Shown piece by piece: positions 42,226-51,507 of a DNA stretch of 64,000 nt (positions are counted from its first letter, which is position 1; every line of letters starts with the position of its first letter). The notes under the pieces were generated by a model. That model was not told where the DNA came from. It was given only the letters and a program-made list of their open reading frames with translations, and made no database searches. Origin of the DNA: Maccoyibacter intestinihominis (GTDB lineage: Bacteria; Bacillota; Clostridia; Lachnospirales; Lachnospiraceae); the NCBI RefSeq assembly GCF_040096355.1, contig NZ_JBBMEX010000001.1, positions 248,001 to 312,000 on the forward strand, given 5' to 3'. Position numbers and translations under genes: made by a program.

Positions 42226-43086
42226 ATGAAGATCGAAGATTTTAAGAAGAAAAACGAAGAGCAGATATTTGTAATAGACGGCGGGGAACAGCCCCCGCTT
42301 TTAAAATATAAAAAGTTAGAAGAGATTCCTTGGATACGTCATTGCTTTACTACCAGAGAAGGCGGGGCAAGCAAGGGGATTTTTGCAGAACTGAACCTCA
42401 GCTTTACCAGAGGAGACGAGGAAGCGGCGGTGCGAGAGAACTATCGACGTGTTGCTAAGCGTATGGGAACAGAGGTATCGCATTTTGTGTGCAGTGACCA
42501 GACACATACCACCAATGTCAGAGTCGTTACCCAAGAGGATGCAGGGGCAGGAGTCGTCAGAGAACGCGGGTATACCGATGTGGATGGGCTGATCACAAAT
42601 GAGCCGGGGCTGGTACTGTCCACATTTTATGCAGACTGTGTGCCGCTTTATTTTGTAGATACAGAGCATCATGCGATCGGGCTTTCACATTCCGGCTGGC
42701 GTGGTACGGTAGGAAGAATGGGTGCGGCAACCATCCGGGCGATGCAAAAACACTACGGAACAGATACAAAGCATCTGATCTGTGCGATCGGACCATCCAT
42801 TTGTCAGGATTGTTATGAGGTCAGTGAGGATGTGGCAGAGGCATTCGCAAAAGAATTTCCGGATAATGAAAAAGAAATTTTAAAGAGTAAAGGCAGCGGA
42901 AAATATCTGTTAGACCTATGGCGGGCAAATGAGATCGTATTCATGGAAGCCGGTGTGCCAAAGGAGCAGATCGTAACCACAAACCTTTGTACCTGCTGCA
43001 ATCCGAAGCTGCTTTTTTCGCATCGGGCAAGCCATGGAAAACGCGGAAATCTTGGAGCATTTTTGATGATAAAAGAACAGGGTTAA
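42226..43086 (+). CDS. pgeF: PgeF/YfiH family purine nucleoside phosphorylase (laccase domain)
   Basis: 286 residues. Multicopper-polyphenol-oxidase-like fold: FTTREGGASKG, DQTHTTNV, DGLITNEPG, ADCVPLYFVD, LSHSGWRGTVG and GPSICQDCYEVS, with zinc-site His/Cys residues. Members act on purine nucleosides; in E. coli the protein (PgeF) also corrects mis-linked peptidoglycan. Which activity applies here is open. Last gene before a strong terminator. Confidence 0.9.
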   Translation: MKIEDFKKKNEEQIFVIDGGEQPPLLKYKKLEEIPWIRHCFTTREGGASKGIFAELNLSFTRGDEEAAVRENYRRVAKRMGTEVSHFVCSDQTHTTNVRVVTQEDAGAGVVRERGYTDVDGLITNEPGLVLSTFYADCVPLYFVDTEHHAIGLSHSGWRGTVGRMGAATIRAMQKHYGTDTKHLICAIGPSICQDCYEVSEDVAEAFAKEFPDNEKEILKSKGSGKYLLDLWRANEIVFMEAGVPKEQIVTTNLCTCCNPKLLFSHRASHGKRGNLGAFLMIKEQG

Positions 43087-43107
43087 GAAAATCTTAAGTA
43101 TTTCCTA

Positions 43108-43148
43108 AACTCCCCTTCCTTGTATAGGAAGGGGAGTTGTGCTATTTT
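43108..43148 (+). terminator. terminator after pgeF
   Basis: AACTCCCCTTCCT (43108-43120) pairs perfectly with AGGAAGGGGAGTT (43126-43138), loop TGTAT. GTGCTATTTT follows. Confidence 0.85.
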
Positions 43149-43150
43149 AG

Positions 43151-43173
43151 GTGTATGAAATGTAGTAGTACAC
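43151..43173 (+). promoter_or_regulatory. possible operator of the GntR regulator
   Basis: GTGTA (43151-43155) and TACAC (43169-43173) form an inverted repeat with a 13-base spacer that includes TGTAGTAGTACA. YtrA-type GntR proteins bind such repeats in front of their own operon. Position is right, about 30 bases before the gene. Confidence 0.35.
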
Positions 43174-43200
43174 TTAATACGCAAGGAAGGAGTTGTAAAA

Positions 43201-43575
43201 TTGCTGACATTGAATTATCGGGATACCAAGCCGATTTATATACAGATAAAGTCAGGATTGAAGAAGCTGATGATCACAGGCGCGATCGCTGCAGATGAAA
43301 AGCTGCCGTCTGTCCGGGAGTTAGCGGGAACACTTGCCATTAACCCGAATACGATACAACGGGCATACCGGGAGTTAGAGGCAGAGGGATACCTGTATTC
43401 CGTGTCCGGAAAAGGAACCTTTGCGGCTAAGGATATCCGGTTAGATGCGATGGGGATGGAAGAACTGTTCTTGCAGTTTGAAGAGATAGCAGAAGAACTG
43501 CTTTATTTTTCTGTAACGGCAGAGGAATTAAAAAGCAGGATTGAAAGATTAGAAAAGAGGAGGAAAGAGCAGTGA
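43201..43575 (+). CDS. GntR family (YtrA-type) transcription regulator
   Basis: 124 residues from a TTG start with AAGGAAGGAGTT upstream. Winged helix: PIYIQIKSGLKKLMITG, KLPSVRELAGTLAINPNTIQRAYRELEAEGY in parts, YSVSGKGTFAA. A short C-terminal helical tail replaces the ligand domain, as in the YtrA subgroup, which controls adjacent ABC transporter genes. Overlaps the ATPase gene by four bases. Confidence 0.93.
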   Translation: MLTLNYRDTKPIYIQIKSGLKKLMITGAIAADEKLPSVRELAGTLAINPNTIQRAYRELEAEGYLYSVSGKGTFAAKDIRLDAMGMEELFLQFEEIAEELLYFSVTAEELKSRIERLEKRRKEQ

Positions 43576-44471
43576 TACAGGTAGAAAATCTGGTAAAAAC
43601 CTTTGATGGATTCCGGGCATTGGATTGAGCCGATTTCCATGTAAAAAAAGGTGCGATCTACGGACTGGTAGGACCGAATGGAGCAGGAAAATCCACACTC
43701 ATCCGCCATCTGACAGGGATCTATAAGCAGGATGAGGGAAGTGTCTTAATTGATGGAGAACCGGTTTTTGAAAATTCGGCAGTAAAAGAGAAGATTGCCT
43801 ATATTCCGGATGACTTATTTTATTTTGCACAGGCAGATACCATGGAAATGAAAAAGTTCTATGAAGGCATCTATCCGAATTTTGATGCAGGACTGTTTGA
43901 AAAAATAAGGGAAGCCTTTCCTTCCATAGATACAAAGCAGACGATCCGCAGACTTTCCAAAGGAATGCAAAAGCAGGTGGCATTCTGGTTAGCGATCAGT
44001 GCAAGACCACAGATTCTGATCTTAGATGAACCGGTGGATGGTTTAGATCCGGTGATGCGAAGACAGATATGGAGCCTGATCCTGCAGGATGTGACAGAGC
44101 ATGGAACGACCGTGCTAGTCTCTTCCCATAATCTGAGGGAATTAGAGGATGTATGTGACCATGTGGGGATCATGAACCATGGAAAGATTATTATTGAACG
44201 TTCGTTAAGTGAACTGCAAAGCAGTATTTGTAAGATCCAGGCGGCATTCCAGGCAGAAATGCCAAAACTTCCGAAGGATTTAGAAGTGCTGCATATGTCA
44301 ACGACGGGAAGAGTCCATACGATGATCGTAAGAGGAGAACCCAAACAGATCAAAGAGCAGTTTACGGCTTTAAATCCGATGTTGATGGATGTATTGCCGT
44401 TAAGTTTAGAAGAAATATTTATTTACGAGTTAGGAGGTGCTGATTATGCAGTCAGGGACATCCTGTTTTAA
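43572..44471 (+). pseudogene. ABC transporter ATP-binding gene with an early in-frame stop
   Basis: The frame begins with GTG at 43572 (IQVENLVKTFDGFRALD), hits TGA at 43626-43628, codon 19, then continues in the same frame as a normal ATPase. It has ADFHVKKGAIYGL, Walker A GPNGAGKST, the signature LSKGMQKQV, Walker B ILILDEPVDGLDP and the switch histidine in SSHNLREL. Related proteins have Gly at this point, so GGA to TGA explains the stop. A restart at the ATG at 43842 would lack Walker A. Either a nonsense mutation that kills the exporter or a sequence error; the rest of the gene shows no decay. Confidence 0.75.
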
Positions 44472-46341
44472 TAAGACGATCTTTAAGAAAAATATCACAC
44501 ATTTTTGGCCGATCTGGGGGATCTATCTGGTGTTTTTGCTCTATGCACTGCCATTGACACTGCTGTTATCCACAGAAAACCCGGGAACAGGTACTAAGGT
44601 GGCAAAACAGATCATGGAGGAGAATCTGGCACGCTATGCGACCTGTTTAGGCGGAGCGTTAACGCCGATGTTTGTATTTATTGCAGCGACCGTTTGTGCC
44701 ATGACCGTTTTTTTCTATCTGTATCAGAATCGGAGTGCAAACATGATTCATGCACTGCCTGTCAGTAGAAAAGAACTCTATGTGACAAATGTGGTTTCCG
44801 GTTTCCTGTTTCTGATCGTACCGCAGATTCTGACCTTTGTCATTACCGCATTTGTATGTTTTGCAAGAGATATCTCCAGGCTGGAATATCTGCTGTACTG
44901 GCTGTTGATGACCATGGGAATGAGTCTGTTTGCCTATGCGGGAGCCATTGTGATCGGAATGTTGACAGGACAGCTTTTAGCAGTTCCGATTTTCTATGTG
45001 ATAGCCAACTTTTTATATGTAGGGATCCGGTTTATCTTTCAGATATTACAGACAGAAATGGTCTACGGAATGGATCACCATTTCCGGTTCAGTAAAGGGG
45101 ATTTTCTCTCTCCGCTGTACTATTTAGAAACGAATGTGTCTATTCATACGGTTTCCGGTGAAGAGGCAGCCGGTTCGTTGATCGAAGTGGTTGGTGGAAA
45201 AGCAGTCGCTATTTATGCGTTAGTCGGTGTCCTGTTATTTTTTGTAGGTTATCTGATATACAGGAAAAAACGTTTAGAAACCGTAGGGGACTGTATTGCA
45301 GTCAACTGGCTCAAACCGGTATTCCGATGGGGAAGTGCGATCTGCGTGGCAATCTTAGCAGCAGCATTAGTTGCAGGAGTGAACAGCAAGGCATCACGGA
45401 CACAGATGATGATCCTTGCATTAATGGGGGCTGTTATCAGTGGAGCAGTGGCATTCTTCATTGCACAGATGTTTTTAGCAAAGAGCTTTAAGGTATTTGA
45501 AAAGCGAAGGATCACAGAGTGTGTCGGAGTTGTTGCAGTGTCCTTACTGTTAGTAGCAGGCATCAGTATGGATGCAGTCGGGATTGAAAAAAAGATACCG
45601 GATGTCGGTGAACTGAAGGCTGTCTATATGTGTGCAGATGAGAGTATTATGGCAGATGAGCCGGAAAAGATGAAAGAACTGATCGCACTACATAAGAATA
45701 TCATAGACGCAAAAGACGGATTATTAAAAGCTTCACAAAGTAAGAAAGACGAGGGGGAAAATCCGAGAGTGGAATTTAAGTATGCCTATAAAGATGGCAC
45801 TTATCTGTACCGCAGTTATGAACTTGCTGAGACAAAAAAAGAGATCCAAAAGAAGGATTCCGTATTAAATCAGATCTTAGATGTGGAAAACCGGTATGAC
45901 AACTATATGGCGGGACTGTTTGGAAGAAATTATAAGACAGCCAAACCGGTTGGGATATCCCTTGATTTTTACAATGAAGTGAACGATACTTACGAGACAA
46001 TCTATATGAGCAGTGAATACTTAGAAAAGATGTATAAAGCATTAAAACAGGACATCAAAGAGGGAAATCTGAAAAACATCCCGTATACACAGCAGGAAGA
46101 TAAATTCTACTCTTCCGGACTCAGTATAGAGTATTATAATCCAAAAGGAATTGAGCAGGTGGATATTTACGGAGATGAGTACGGCTATTCCGCCGGTGTC
46201 TGGAAAAGTGATACGGCCTATGTAAAGTTCAACGTAGACTGTAAACATATGTTAAAGGTGATCGAGGAAGCCGGGCTGTTGACGGAAAATCATAAGCTTC
46301 GGACAGAGAGTGAGCAGAACGCACTTTTAAATGAACAGTGA
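44446..46341 (+). CDS. ABC transporter permease of the GntR-controlled exporter
   Basis: 631 residues from the ATG at 44446 (TAGGAGGTGCTG upstream), overlapping the ATPase gene by 26 bases. Six or more membrane helices: about 20-40, 80-105, 120-145, 160-195 and 250-330. The remaining C-terminal part (about 360-631) is mostly soluble and probably outside the cell. Similar in layout to YtrC/D- or BcrB-like permeases with a large extracellular domain, used in antibiotic-peptide or envelope-stress export. Substrate unknown. Confidence 0.8.
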   Translation: MQSGTSCFNKTIFKKNITHFWPIWGIYLVFLLYALPLTLLLSTENPGTGTKVAKQIMEENLARYATCLGGALTPMFVFIAATVCAMTVFFYLYQNRSANMIHALPVSRKELYVTNVVSGFLFLIVPQILTFVITAFVCFARDISRLEYLLYWLLMTMGMSLFAYAGAIVIGMLTGQLLAVPIFYVIANFLYVGIRFIFQILQTEMVYGMDHHFRFSKGDFLSPLYYLETNVSIHTVSGEEAAGSLIEVVGGKAVAIYALVGVLLFFVGYLIYRKKRLETVGDCIAVNWLKPVFRWGSAICVAILAAALVAGVNSKASRTQMMILALMGAVISGAVAFFIAQMFLAKSFKVFEKRRITECVGVVAVSLLLVAGISMDAVGIEKKIPDVGELKAVYMCADESIMADEPEKMKELIALHKNIIDAKDGLLKASQSKKDEGENPRVEFKYAYKDGTYLYRSYELAETKKEIQKKDSVLNQILDVENRYDNYMAGLFGRNYKTAKPVGISLDFYNEVNDTYETIYMSSEYLEKMYKALKQDIKEGNLKNIPYTQQEDKFYSSGLSIEYYNPKGIEQVDIYGDEYGYSAGVWKSDTAYVKFNVDCKHMLKVIEEAGLLTENHKLRTESEQNALLNEQ

Positions 46342-46356
46342 TGATAGAAAAGAACG

Positions 46357-46402
46357 ATTCAGGGAATCATAACGAAGGGTTGTGATTCCCTGAATTTTAT
46401 TG
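46357..46402 (+). terminator. terminator of the GntR/ABC operon
   Basis: ATTCAGGGAATCATAAC (46357-46373) pairs with GTTGTGATTCCCTGAAT (46379-46395), one G-U, loop GAAGG, tail TTTTATT. Confidence 0.9.
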
Positions 46403-46439
46403 TAAACTAAGATACAGATGTCAAAGTGGCATAAAATGC

Positions 46440-46468
46440 TTTACAAGAAACGTTGGATATTGTAAAAT
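46440..46468 (+). promoter_or_regulatory. promoter of der-plsY
   Basis: TTTACA (46440-46445), 17-base spacer, TAAAAT (46463-46468). It lies about 40 bases upstream of der, just after the previous operon's terminator. Confidence 0.75.
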
Positions 46469-46509
46469 CAAGCGAATAAATAAGATTACAGGAAAAGAGG
46501 AGAATAGAT

Positions 46510-47832
46510 ATGAGTAAGCCGGTAGTAGCAATCGTTGGACGGCCGAATGTAGGAAAATCGACACTTTTTAATGTATTAGCGGGGGAACGTATTTCCATTG
46601 TACAGGATACACCGGGAGTTACAAGAGACAGGATTTATGCAGAAGTGCAGTGGCTCGATAAGGCATTTACCTTAATCGATACCGGAGGAATTGAACCGGA
46701 CAGCAAAGATGTTATCTTATCACAGATGAGAGAGCAGGCAGAGATCGCGATCGAGACGGCGGATGTCATTATTTTTATTACCGATGTGCGTCAGGGACTG
46801 CAGGATTCCGATGCAAAGGTTGCCGATATGCTCAGACGTTCGAAAAAACCGGTCATCTTAGCAGTCAATAAAGTAGATGATTTTAACAAATATATGGCAG
46901 ATGTCTATGAATTTTATAATTTAGGAATTGGAGATCCGGTTCCGGTATCTGCGGCCTCCAGACTGGGGATCGGAGATTTGCTCGATGAGGTTATTGCACA
47001 GTTCCCACAGGGAAGTGCAACAGATGAAGAGGACGAAAGACCGAGGATCGCAATTGTAGGAAAGCCGAATGTAGGAAAATCCTCCCTGATCAACCGTCTG
47101 CTCGGTGAGCAGCGTGTGATCGTATCCGATATTGCGGGTACGACAAGAGATGCGATCGATACAGACATTAAATACAATGGAAAAGAATATGTATTTATTG
47201 ATACGGCAGGACTGCGCCGCAAAAATAAGATCAAAGAAGATATTGAAAGATACAGTATCATCCGTGCCGTGACAGCCGTAGAACGTGCAGATGTCGTAAT
47301 GATCGTCATTGACGCAACCGAGGGTGTGACGGAGCAGGATGCGAAAATCGCAGGAATCGCACATGACAGAGGAAAAGGGATCATCATAGCGGTCAATAAG
47401 TGGGATGCCATTGAAAAGAATGATAAGACGGTCAAAGAGCATACAGACAGGATCCGTCAGATTTTAAGTTTTATGCCTTATGCAGAGATTATCTTTATTT
47501 CGGCAAAGACCGGTCAGAGACTGCACCGTATCTATGAAATGATCGATGTTGTCATTGAGAATAACTCCATGCGTGTGGCAACCGGTGTACTCAACGAGAT
47601 CATGACAGAGGCAGTGGCTATGCAGCAGCCGCCTTCTGATAAGGGAAAACGCCTGCGTCTTTACTATATTACACAGGTAGCGGTAAAACCGCCGACATTT
47701 GTTATTTTTGTCAATGACAAACAGTTAATGCATTTCTCCTATACACGATATATTGAGAACCGTATCAGGGATGCGTTTGGATTTAGGGGAACATCCCTAA
47801 AATTCATCATCCGGGAGAGAAAGGAAGGTTAG
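46510..47832 (+). CDS. der: ribosome biogenesis GTPase Der (EngA)
   Basis: 440 residues, two GTPase domains in tandem plus a KH-like domain. First: GRPNVGKST, DTGGIEP, NKVDD. Second: GKPNVGKSSLIN, DTAGLRRKNK, NKWDAIEK. C-terminal FVNDKQLMHFSYTRY. Essential for 50S assembly. Three bases before plsY. Confidence 0.97.
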   Translation: MSKPVVAIVGRPNVGKSTLFNVLAGERISIVQDTPGVTRDRIYAEVQWLDKAFTLIDTGGIEPDSKDVILSQMREQAEIAIETADVIIFITDVRQGLQDSDAKVADMLRRSKKPVILAVNKVDDFNKYMADVYEFYNLGIGDPVPVSAASRLGIGDLLDEVIAQFPQGSATDEEDERPRIAIVGKPNVGKSSLINRLLGEQRVIVSDIAGTTRDAIDTDIKYNGKEYVFIDTAGLRRKNKIKEDIERYSIIRAVTAVERADVVMIVIDATEGVTEQDAKIAGIAHDRGKGIIIAVNKWDAIEKNDKTVKEHTDRIRQILSFMPYAEIIFISAKTGQRLHRIYEMIDVVIENNSMRVATGVLNEIMTEAVAMQQPPSDKGKRLRLYYITQVAVKPPTFVIFVNDKQLMHFSYTRYIENRIRDAFGFRGTSLKFIIRERKEG

Positions 47833-47835
47833 ACT

Positions 47836-48483
47836 ATGACAGTGGGCAGGATCATCTGTATTCTGATTGGCTACGCCATAGGACTGTTTCAGACGGGATA
47901 TATCTATGGAAAAACACAACATATTGATATCAGGGAACACGGAAGCGGAAATGCGGGAACCACCAATACCCTGCGTACACTTGGTTTTAAAGCAGGAGCG
48001 ATCACGTTCGCGGGGGATTGTGGAAAAGCAATCCTTGCCATTTTTATCTCCTGGCTGATCTTTCATGCTCAATATCCGGAAGGGATCAAATTATTGGGGA
48101 TGTATGCCGGCTTAGGTGCGGTTTTAGGGCATAACTATCCGTTTTATATGAAGTTTAAAGGTGGAAAAGGAATTGCCTGTACTACGGGGGTAATCTTAGC
48201 GTTCCATTGGCAGATGGCACCGTTATGTATCGGACTGTTTATTGTAGTGGTGCTGCTGACGCAGTATGTCTCTTTGGGTTCGATCCTGTTAGTCAGTGTC
48301 TTTTTTATCGAACTTTTATTGTTTGGCCAGACCGGGCATCTTCCGGTCGCAGATACATATCTGCCGGAAATCTATGTCTTAGGTGGGATTTTTACACTAA
48401 TGGCGATCTGGAGACACCGGGCGAACATCAAACGGTTGTTGAGTGGAACAGAGAATAAGTTAAATCTGTTTAAAAAGAAATAA
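47836..48483 (+). CDS. plsY: acyl-phosphate glycerol-3-phosphate acyltransferase PlsY
   Basis: 215 residues with about five membrane helices. Active-site loops HGSGNAGTTNTLRTLG, GHNYPFYMKFKGGKG and a further loop near the C-terminus. Makes lysophosphatidic acid from acyl phosphate, first step of phospholipid synthesis. der-plsY is a common pair in Clostridia. Confidence 0.95.
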   Translation: MTVGRIICILIGYAIGLFQTGYIYGKTQHIDIREHGSGNAGTTNTLRTLGFKAGAITFAGDCGKAILAIFISWLIFHAQYPEGIKLLGMYAGLGAVLGHNYPFYMKFKGGKGIACTTGVILAFHWQMAPLCIGLFIVVVLLTQYVSLGSILLVSVFFIELLLFGQTGHLPVADTYLPEIYVLGGIFTLMAIWRHRANIKRLLSGTENKLNLFKKK

Positions 48484-48514
48484 GACGTATCAGAAAACTG
48501 AAAATAAAAGGGGA

Positions 48515-48556
48515 AGAGGGTGGTTCCGCCGGCTTGCGGAGCCACCCTCTTTAGGG
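48515..48556 (+). terminator. hairpin terminator after plsY
   Basis: AGAGGGTGGTTCCGC (48515-48529) pairs with GCGGAGCCACCCTCT (48536-48550), one G-U. Only TT follows, so U-run support is weak, but the stem is very stable. Confidence 0.65.
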
Positions 48557-48702
48557 TAATGAGAAAATGAAAAACTACGTTGTTATCTTTTAATGATGAC
48601 AATTTTATAATAAATAGAAATTGTGACAAATATTTGACTTGATTATAAAAAAAATATGAAGAAAAATAAAAAAAGTAGAAACTTCTAAAAAGTGATTAGA
48701 GG
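48551..48702. other. AT-rich gap upstream of the nrdD promoter
   Basis: About 150 bases of AT-rich, A-tract-containing DNA without a gene or clear repeat. Upstream A-tracts may act as an UP-like element for the nrdD promoter. Confidence 0.4.
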
Positions 48703-48731
48703 TTGACTTCATATAGTAGAAGTGATAGGAT
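48703..48731 (+). promoter_or_regulatory. promoter of nrdD-nrdG
   Basis: TTGACT (48703-48708), 17-base spacer, TAGGAT (48726-48731). The start point would fall at the NrdR box that begins at 48740. Confidence 0.65.
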
Positions 48732-48739
48732 AATAAGAC

Positions 48740-48755
48740 ACACAATATATAGTGT
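48740..48755 (+). promoter_or_regulatory. NrdR box
   Basis: ACACAATATATAGTGT fits the NrdR consensus (ACAC-A/T-ATATAT-GTGT type). A weaker candidate, ACACATACAAAATGTG, begins about 39 bases further on. NrdR is the ATP/dATP-sensing repressor of ribonucleotide reductase genes, so this site fits nrdD downstream. Confidence 0.8.
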
Positions 48756-48848
48756 AAAAATAAAAGAAACATAATAACACATACAAAATGTGGGTAACAT
48801 AATATAGAACTTCAGTCTACATAAAGAAACACCGGAGGGATGGTTGGA

Positions 48849-50969
48849 ATGATCAAAGTAGTAAAAAAAGACGGAACAAAGGAAGATTTTAACGTACAGA
48901 AAGTGGTAGTGGCGGTCAACAAATCAGCATACCGTGCATTGATCACATTTACACAGGAGGAGTTGGATTTCATCTGCCAGTTTGTCGAAGAAAAAGTCAA
49001 AGAGATGCAGATCACCGAGGTACCGATCGCTACGATGCATAATATCGTGGAGGGTGCCTTAGAGCGTGTCAACCCGATCGTGGCAAAGAGCTATCGTGAT
49101 TACCGCAATTACAAGCAGGATTTTGTACAGATGTTAGACGAGGTCTACAAAAAGAGCCAGTCCATTATGTACATTGGCGATAAAGAAAATTCCAATACAG
49201 ACAGTGCTTTGGTCTCCACCAAACGAAGCCTGATCTTTAACGAGTTAAATAAAGAGTTGTACAAAAAATTCTTTATGACCACCGAAGAGATCCAGGCATG
49301 CCGTGACGGCTATATTTATGTACATGATATGTCTGCAAGAAGAGATACGATGAACTGCTGCCTTTTCGATGTGGAGAATGTCTTACGGGGCGGATTCGAG
49401 ATGGGAAATCTCTGGTATAACGAGCCAAAGACCCTAGATGTAGCCTTTGATGTCATCGGAGATATTGTATTAAGTGCAGCAAGCCAGCAGTATGGCGGTT
49501 TTACCGTGCCGAGTGTGGAAAAGATCTTAGAACCTTATGCACAGAAATCCTATAAAAAATATAAAGAAAAATATTTAGGACTCGGATTGAGTGAGGAGCG
49601 TGCCGAGGAAGAGACCATCAAGGACATTAAGAGAGATTTTGAGCAGGGTGTTCAGGGATGGGAATATAAATTTAATTCCGTATCCTCAAGCCGTGGGGAT
49701 TATCCGTTTATTACGATGACCTTTGGAACAGGAACGAAGCGTTTTGAAAAGATGGCATCCATTGCCATGTTAAACGTGCGCCAGAAAGGTCAGGGCAAGG
49801 CAGAGTGCAAAAAACCGGTACTGTTTCCAAAACTGGTATTTTTATATGATGAAAGCCTGCACGGACCGGGCGGCGAGTTAGAGGATGTCTTTGAAGCCGG
49901 TATCGAGTGCTCAAGACATACGATGTATCCGGATTGGCTGAGCCTGACCGGAAAAGGTTATATTGCCTCTATGTACAAGCAATATGGGGAGATCATCAGT
50001 CCGATGGGCTGTCGTGCGTTCTTATCCCCTTGGTATGTGGAGGGCGGTATGTATCCAAAGGATGAAAATGACAGACCGCGTTTTGTGGGACGGTTCAATA
50101 TTGGCGTGGTCAGCCTGCACCTTCCGATGATCTTAGCAAAAGCCAGACATGAGAGCAAAGATTTTTATGAGGTATTAGACTATTATTTAGAGCTGATCCG
50201 TCAGATCCACATCCGTACCTATGCTTATTTAGGTGAGATGCGTGCTTCCACGAATCCGTTAGCTTACTGCGAAGGCGGATTTTACAATGGAAATCTGAAC
50301 TATAACGATAAGATCAAACCGCTGTTAAAGACGGCAACCGCATCTTTTGGAATTACGGCATTTAATGAACTGCAGGAGCTGTATAACGGAAAATCCTTAG
50401 TAGAGGATGGACAGTTTGCGATCGAAGTATTAGAACATATCAATAAAAAGATCAATGAATTTAAGGAAGAGGATGGAAACCTCTATGCGATCTATGCGAC
50501 ACCGGCAGAGAATCTGTGTGGACTACAGGTAAAGCAGTTCCGCAAAAAATACGGGATCATTGAAAATGTTTCTGACAGGGAATATGTCAGCAACGGATTC
50601 CACTGCCATGTGACCGAGGATATCACACCGATCCAGAAACAGGATTTAGAATACCGTTTCTGGGAGCTTAGCAATGGTGGAAAGATCCAGTATGTGAAGT
50701 ATCCGATCAATTACAATGTAGAGGCGGTCAAGACATTGGTACGCCGTGCAATGGAGATGGGATTTTATGAAGGAGTCAATCTGTCACTTGCGTACTGTGA
50801 TGACTGTGGACATCAGGAGTTAGAGATGGATGTATGCCCAAAATGCGGCAGCCGTAATCTGACAAAGATTGAACGTATGAATGGCTATCTCTCCTATTCA
50901 AGAGTAAAGGGAGATACCAGACTCAACGATGCCAAAATGGCAGAAATATCAGAGAGAAAGAGCATGTAG
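48849..50969 (+). CDS. nrdD: anaerobic ribonucleoside-triphosphate reductase NrdD (class III)
   Basis: 706 residues from the ATG at 48849; the ATG at 48840 lies directly on the GGAGG site. N-terminal ATP-cone (VVKKDGTKEDFNVQKV), the glycyl-radical-enzyme barrel, a C-terminal zinc site (CDDCG, CPKCGS) and the radical-glycine motif RMNGYLSYS. Reduces NTPs to dNTPs without oxygen. Activated by NrdG encoded next. Confidence 0.97.
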   Translation: MIKVVKKDGTKEDFNVQKVVVAVNKSAYRALITFTQEELDFICQFVEEKVKEMQITEVPIATMHNIVEGALERVNPIVAKSYRDYRNYKQDFVQMLDEVYKKSQSIMYIGDKENSNTDSALVSTKRSLIFNELNKELYKKFFMTTEEIQACRDGYIYVHDMSARRDTMNCCLFDVENVLRGGFEMGNLWYNEPKTLDVAFDVIGDIVLSAASQQYGGFTVPSVEKILEPYAQKSYKKYKEKYLGLGLSEERAEEETIKDIKRDFEQGVQGWEYKFNSVSSSRGDYPFITMTFGTGTKRFEKMASIAMLNVRQKGQGKAECKKPVLFPKLVFLYDESLHGPGGELEDVFEAGIECSRHTMYPDWLSLTGKGYIASMYKQYGEIISPMGCRAFLSPWYVEGGMYPKDENDRPRFVGRFNIGVVSLHLPMILAKARHESKDFYEVLDYYLELIRQIHIRTYAYLGEMRASTNPLAYCEGGFYNGNLNYNDKIKPLLKTATASFGITAFNELQELYNGKSLVEDGQFAIEVLEHINKKINEFKEEDGNLYAIYATPAENLCGLQVKQFRKKYGIIENVSDREYVSNGFHCHVTEDITPIQKQDLEYRFWELSNGGKIQYVKYPINYNVEAVKTLVRRAMEMGFYEGVNLSLAYCDDCGHQELEMDVCPKCGSRNLTKIERMNGYLSYSRVKGDTRLNDAKMAEISERKSM

Positions 50970-50977
50970 GAGGCAGA

Positions 50978-51469
50978 ATGCGTTACCATAATATTACAAA
51001 GGACGATATGTTGAATGGAGACGGCTTAAGAGTCGTACTGTGGGTATCAGGATGTGACCACTGTTGTAAGGAATGTCACAATCCGATCACCTGGGACCCA
51101 AACGGCGGACTTGTGTTTGATGAAGAGGCAAAAGAAGAATTATTTGAGGAACTGAAAAAAGATTATGTTTCCGGAATTACGTTCAGTGGCGGAGATCCAC
51201 TCTATGCGGGCAACCGTGAAGATGTTTTAAAATTAGCAAAAGAAGTACATGAGAGATTTCCCGAAAAGACGATCTGGATGTATACGGGATTTGTCTGGGA
51301 GAGCATTGACGGGTTAGAAGTCATGGACTATGTCGATGTGTTAGTGGATGGAGAATTTGTAAAAGAAGAGGCAGACCCGCAGCTTCACTGGAAGGGAAGT
51401 GCCAATCAGAGAGTGATCGATGTAAAAGCGACAAAAAAGAGCGGAGAAGTCGTCTTACACTGTGCTTAA
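50978..51469 (+). CDS. nrdG: NrdD-activating protein NrdG
   Basis: 163 residues. Radical SAM enzyme: GCDHCCKECHNP holds the C-x3-C-x2-C cluster motif, followed by GITFSGGDPL and IWMYTGF. Generates the glycyl radical in NrdD. Eight bases after nrdD. Confidence 0.96.
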   Translation: MRYHNITKDDMLNGDGLRVVLWVSGCDHCCKECHNPITWDPNGGLVFDEEAKEELFEELKKDYVSGITFSGGDPLYAGNREDVLKLAKEVHERFPEKTIWMYTGFVWESIDGLEVMDYVDVLVDGEFVKEEADPQLHWKGSANQRVIDVKATKKSGEVVLHCA

Positions 51470-51507
51470 AGCCGTTTACCAATAAAAAAGATGGAGATTC
51501 AGAAACA

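Noticed and set aside
43626..43628. Selenocysteine at the TGA in the ABC ATPase gene
   Set aside because: Related ATPases have glycine here, the position is not catalytic, and no convincing SECIS-like hairpin is apparent right after the codon.
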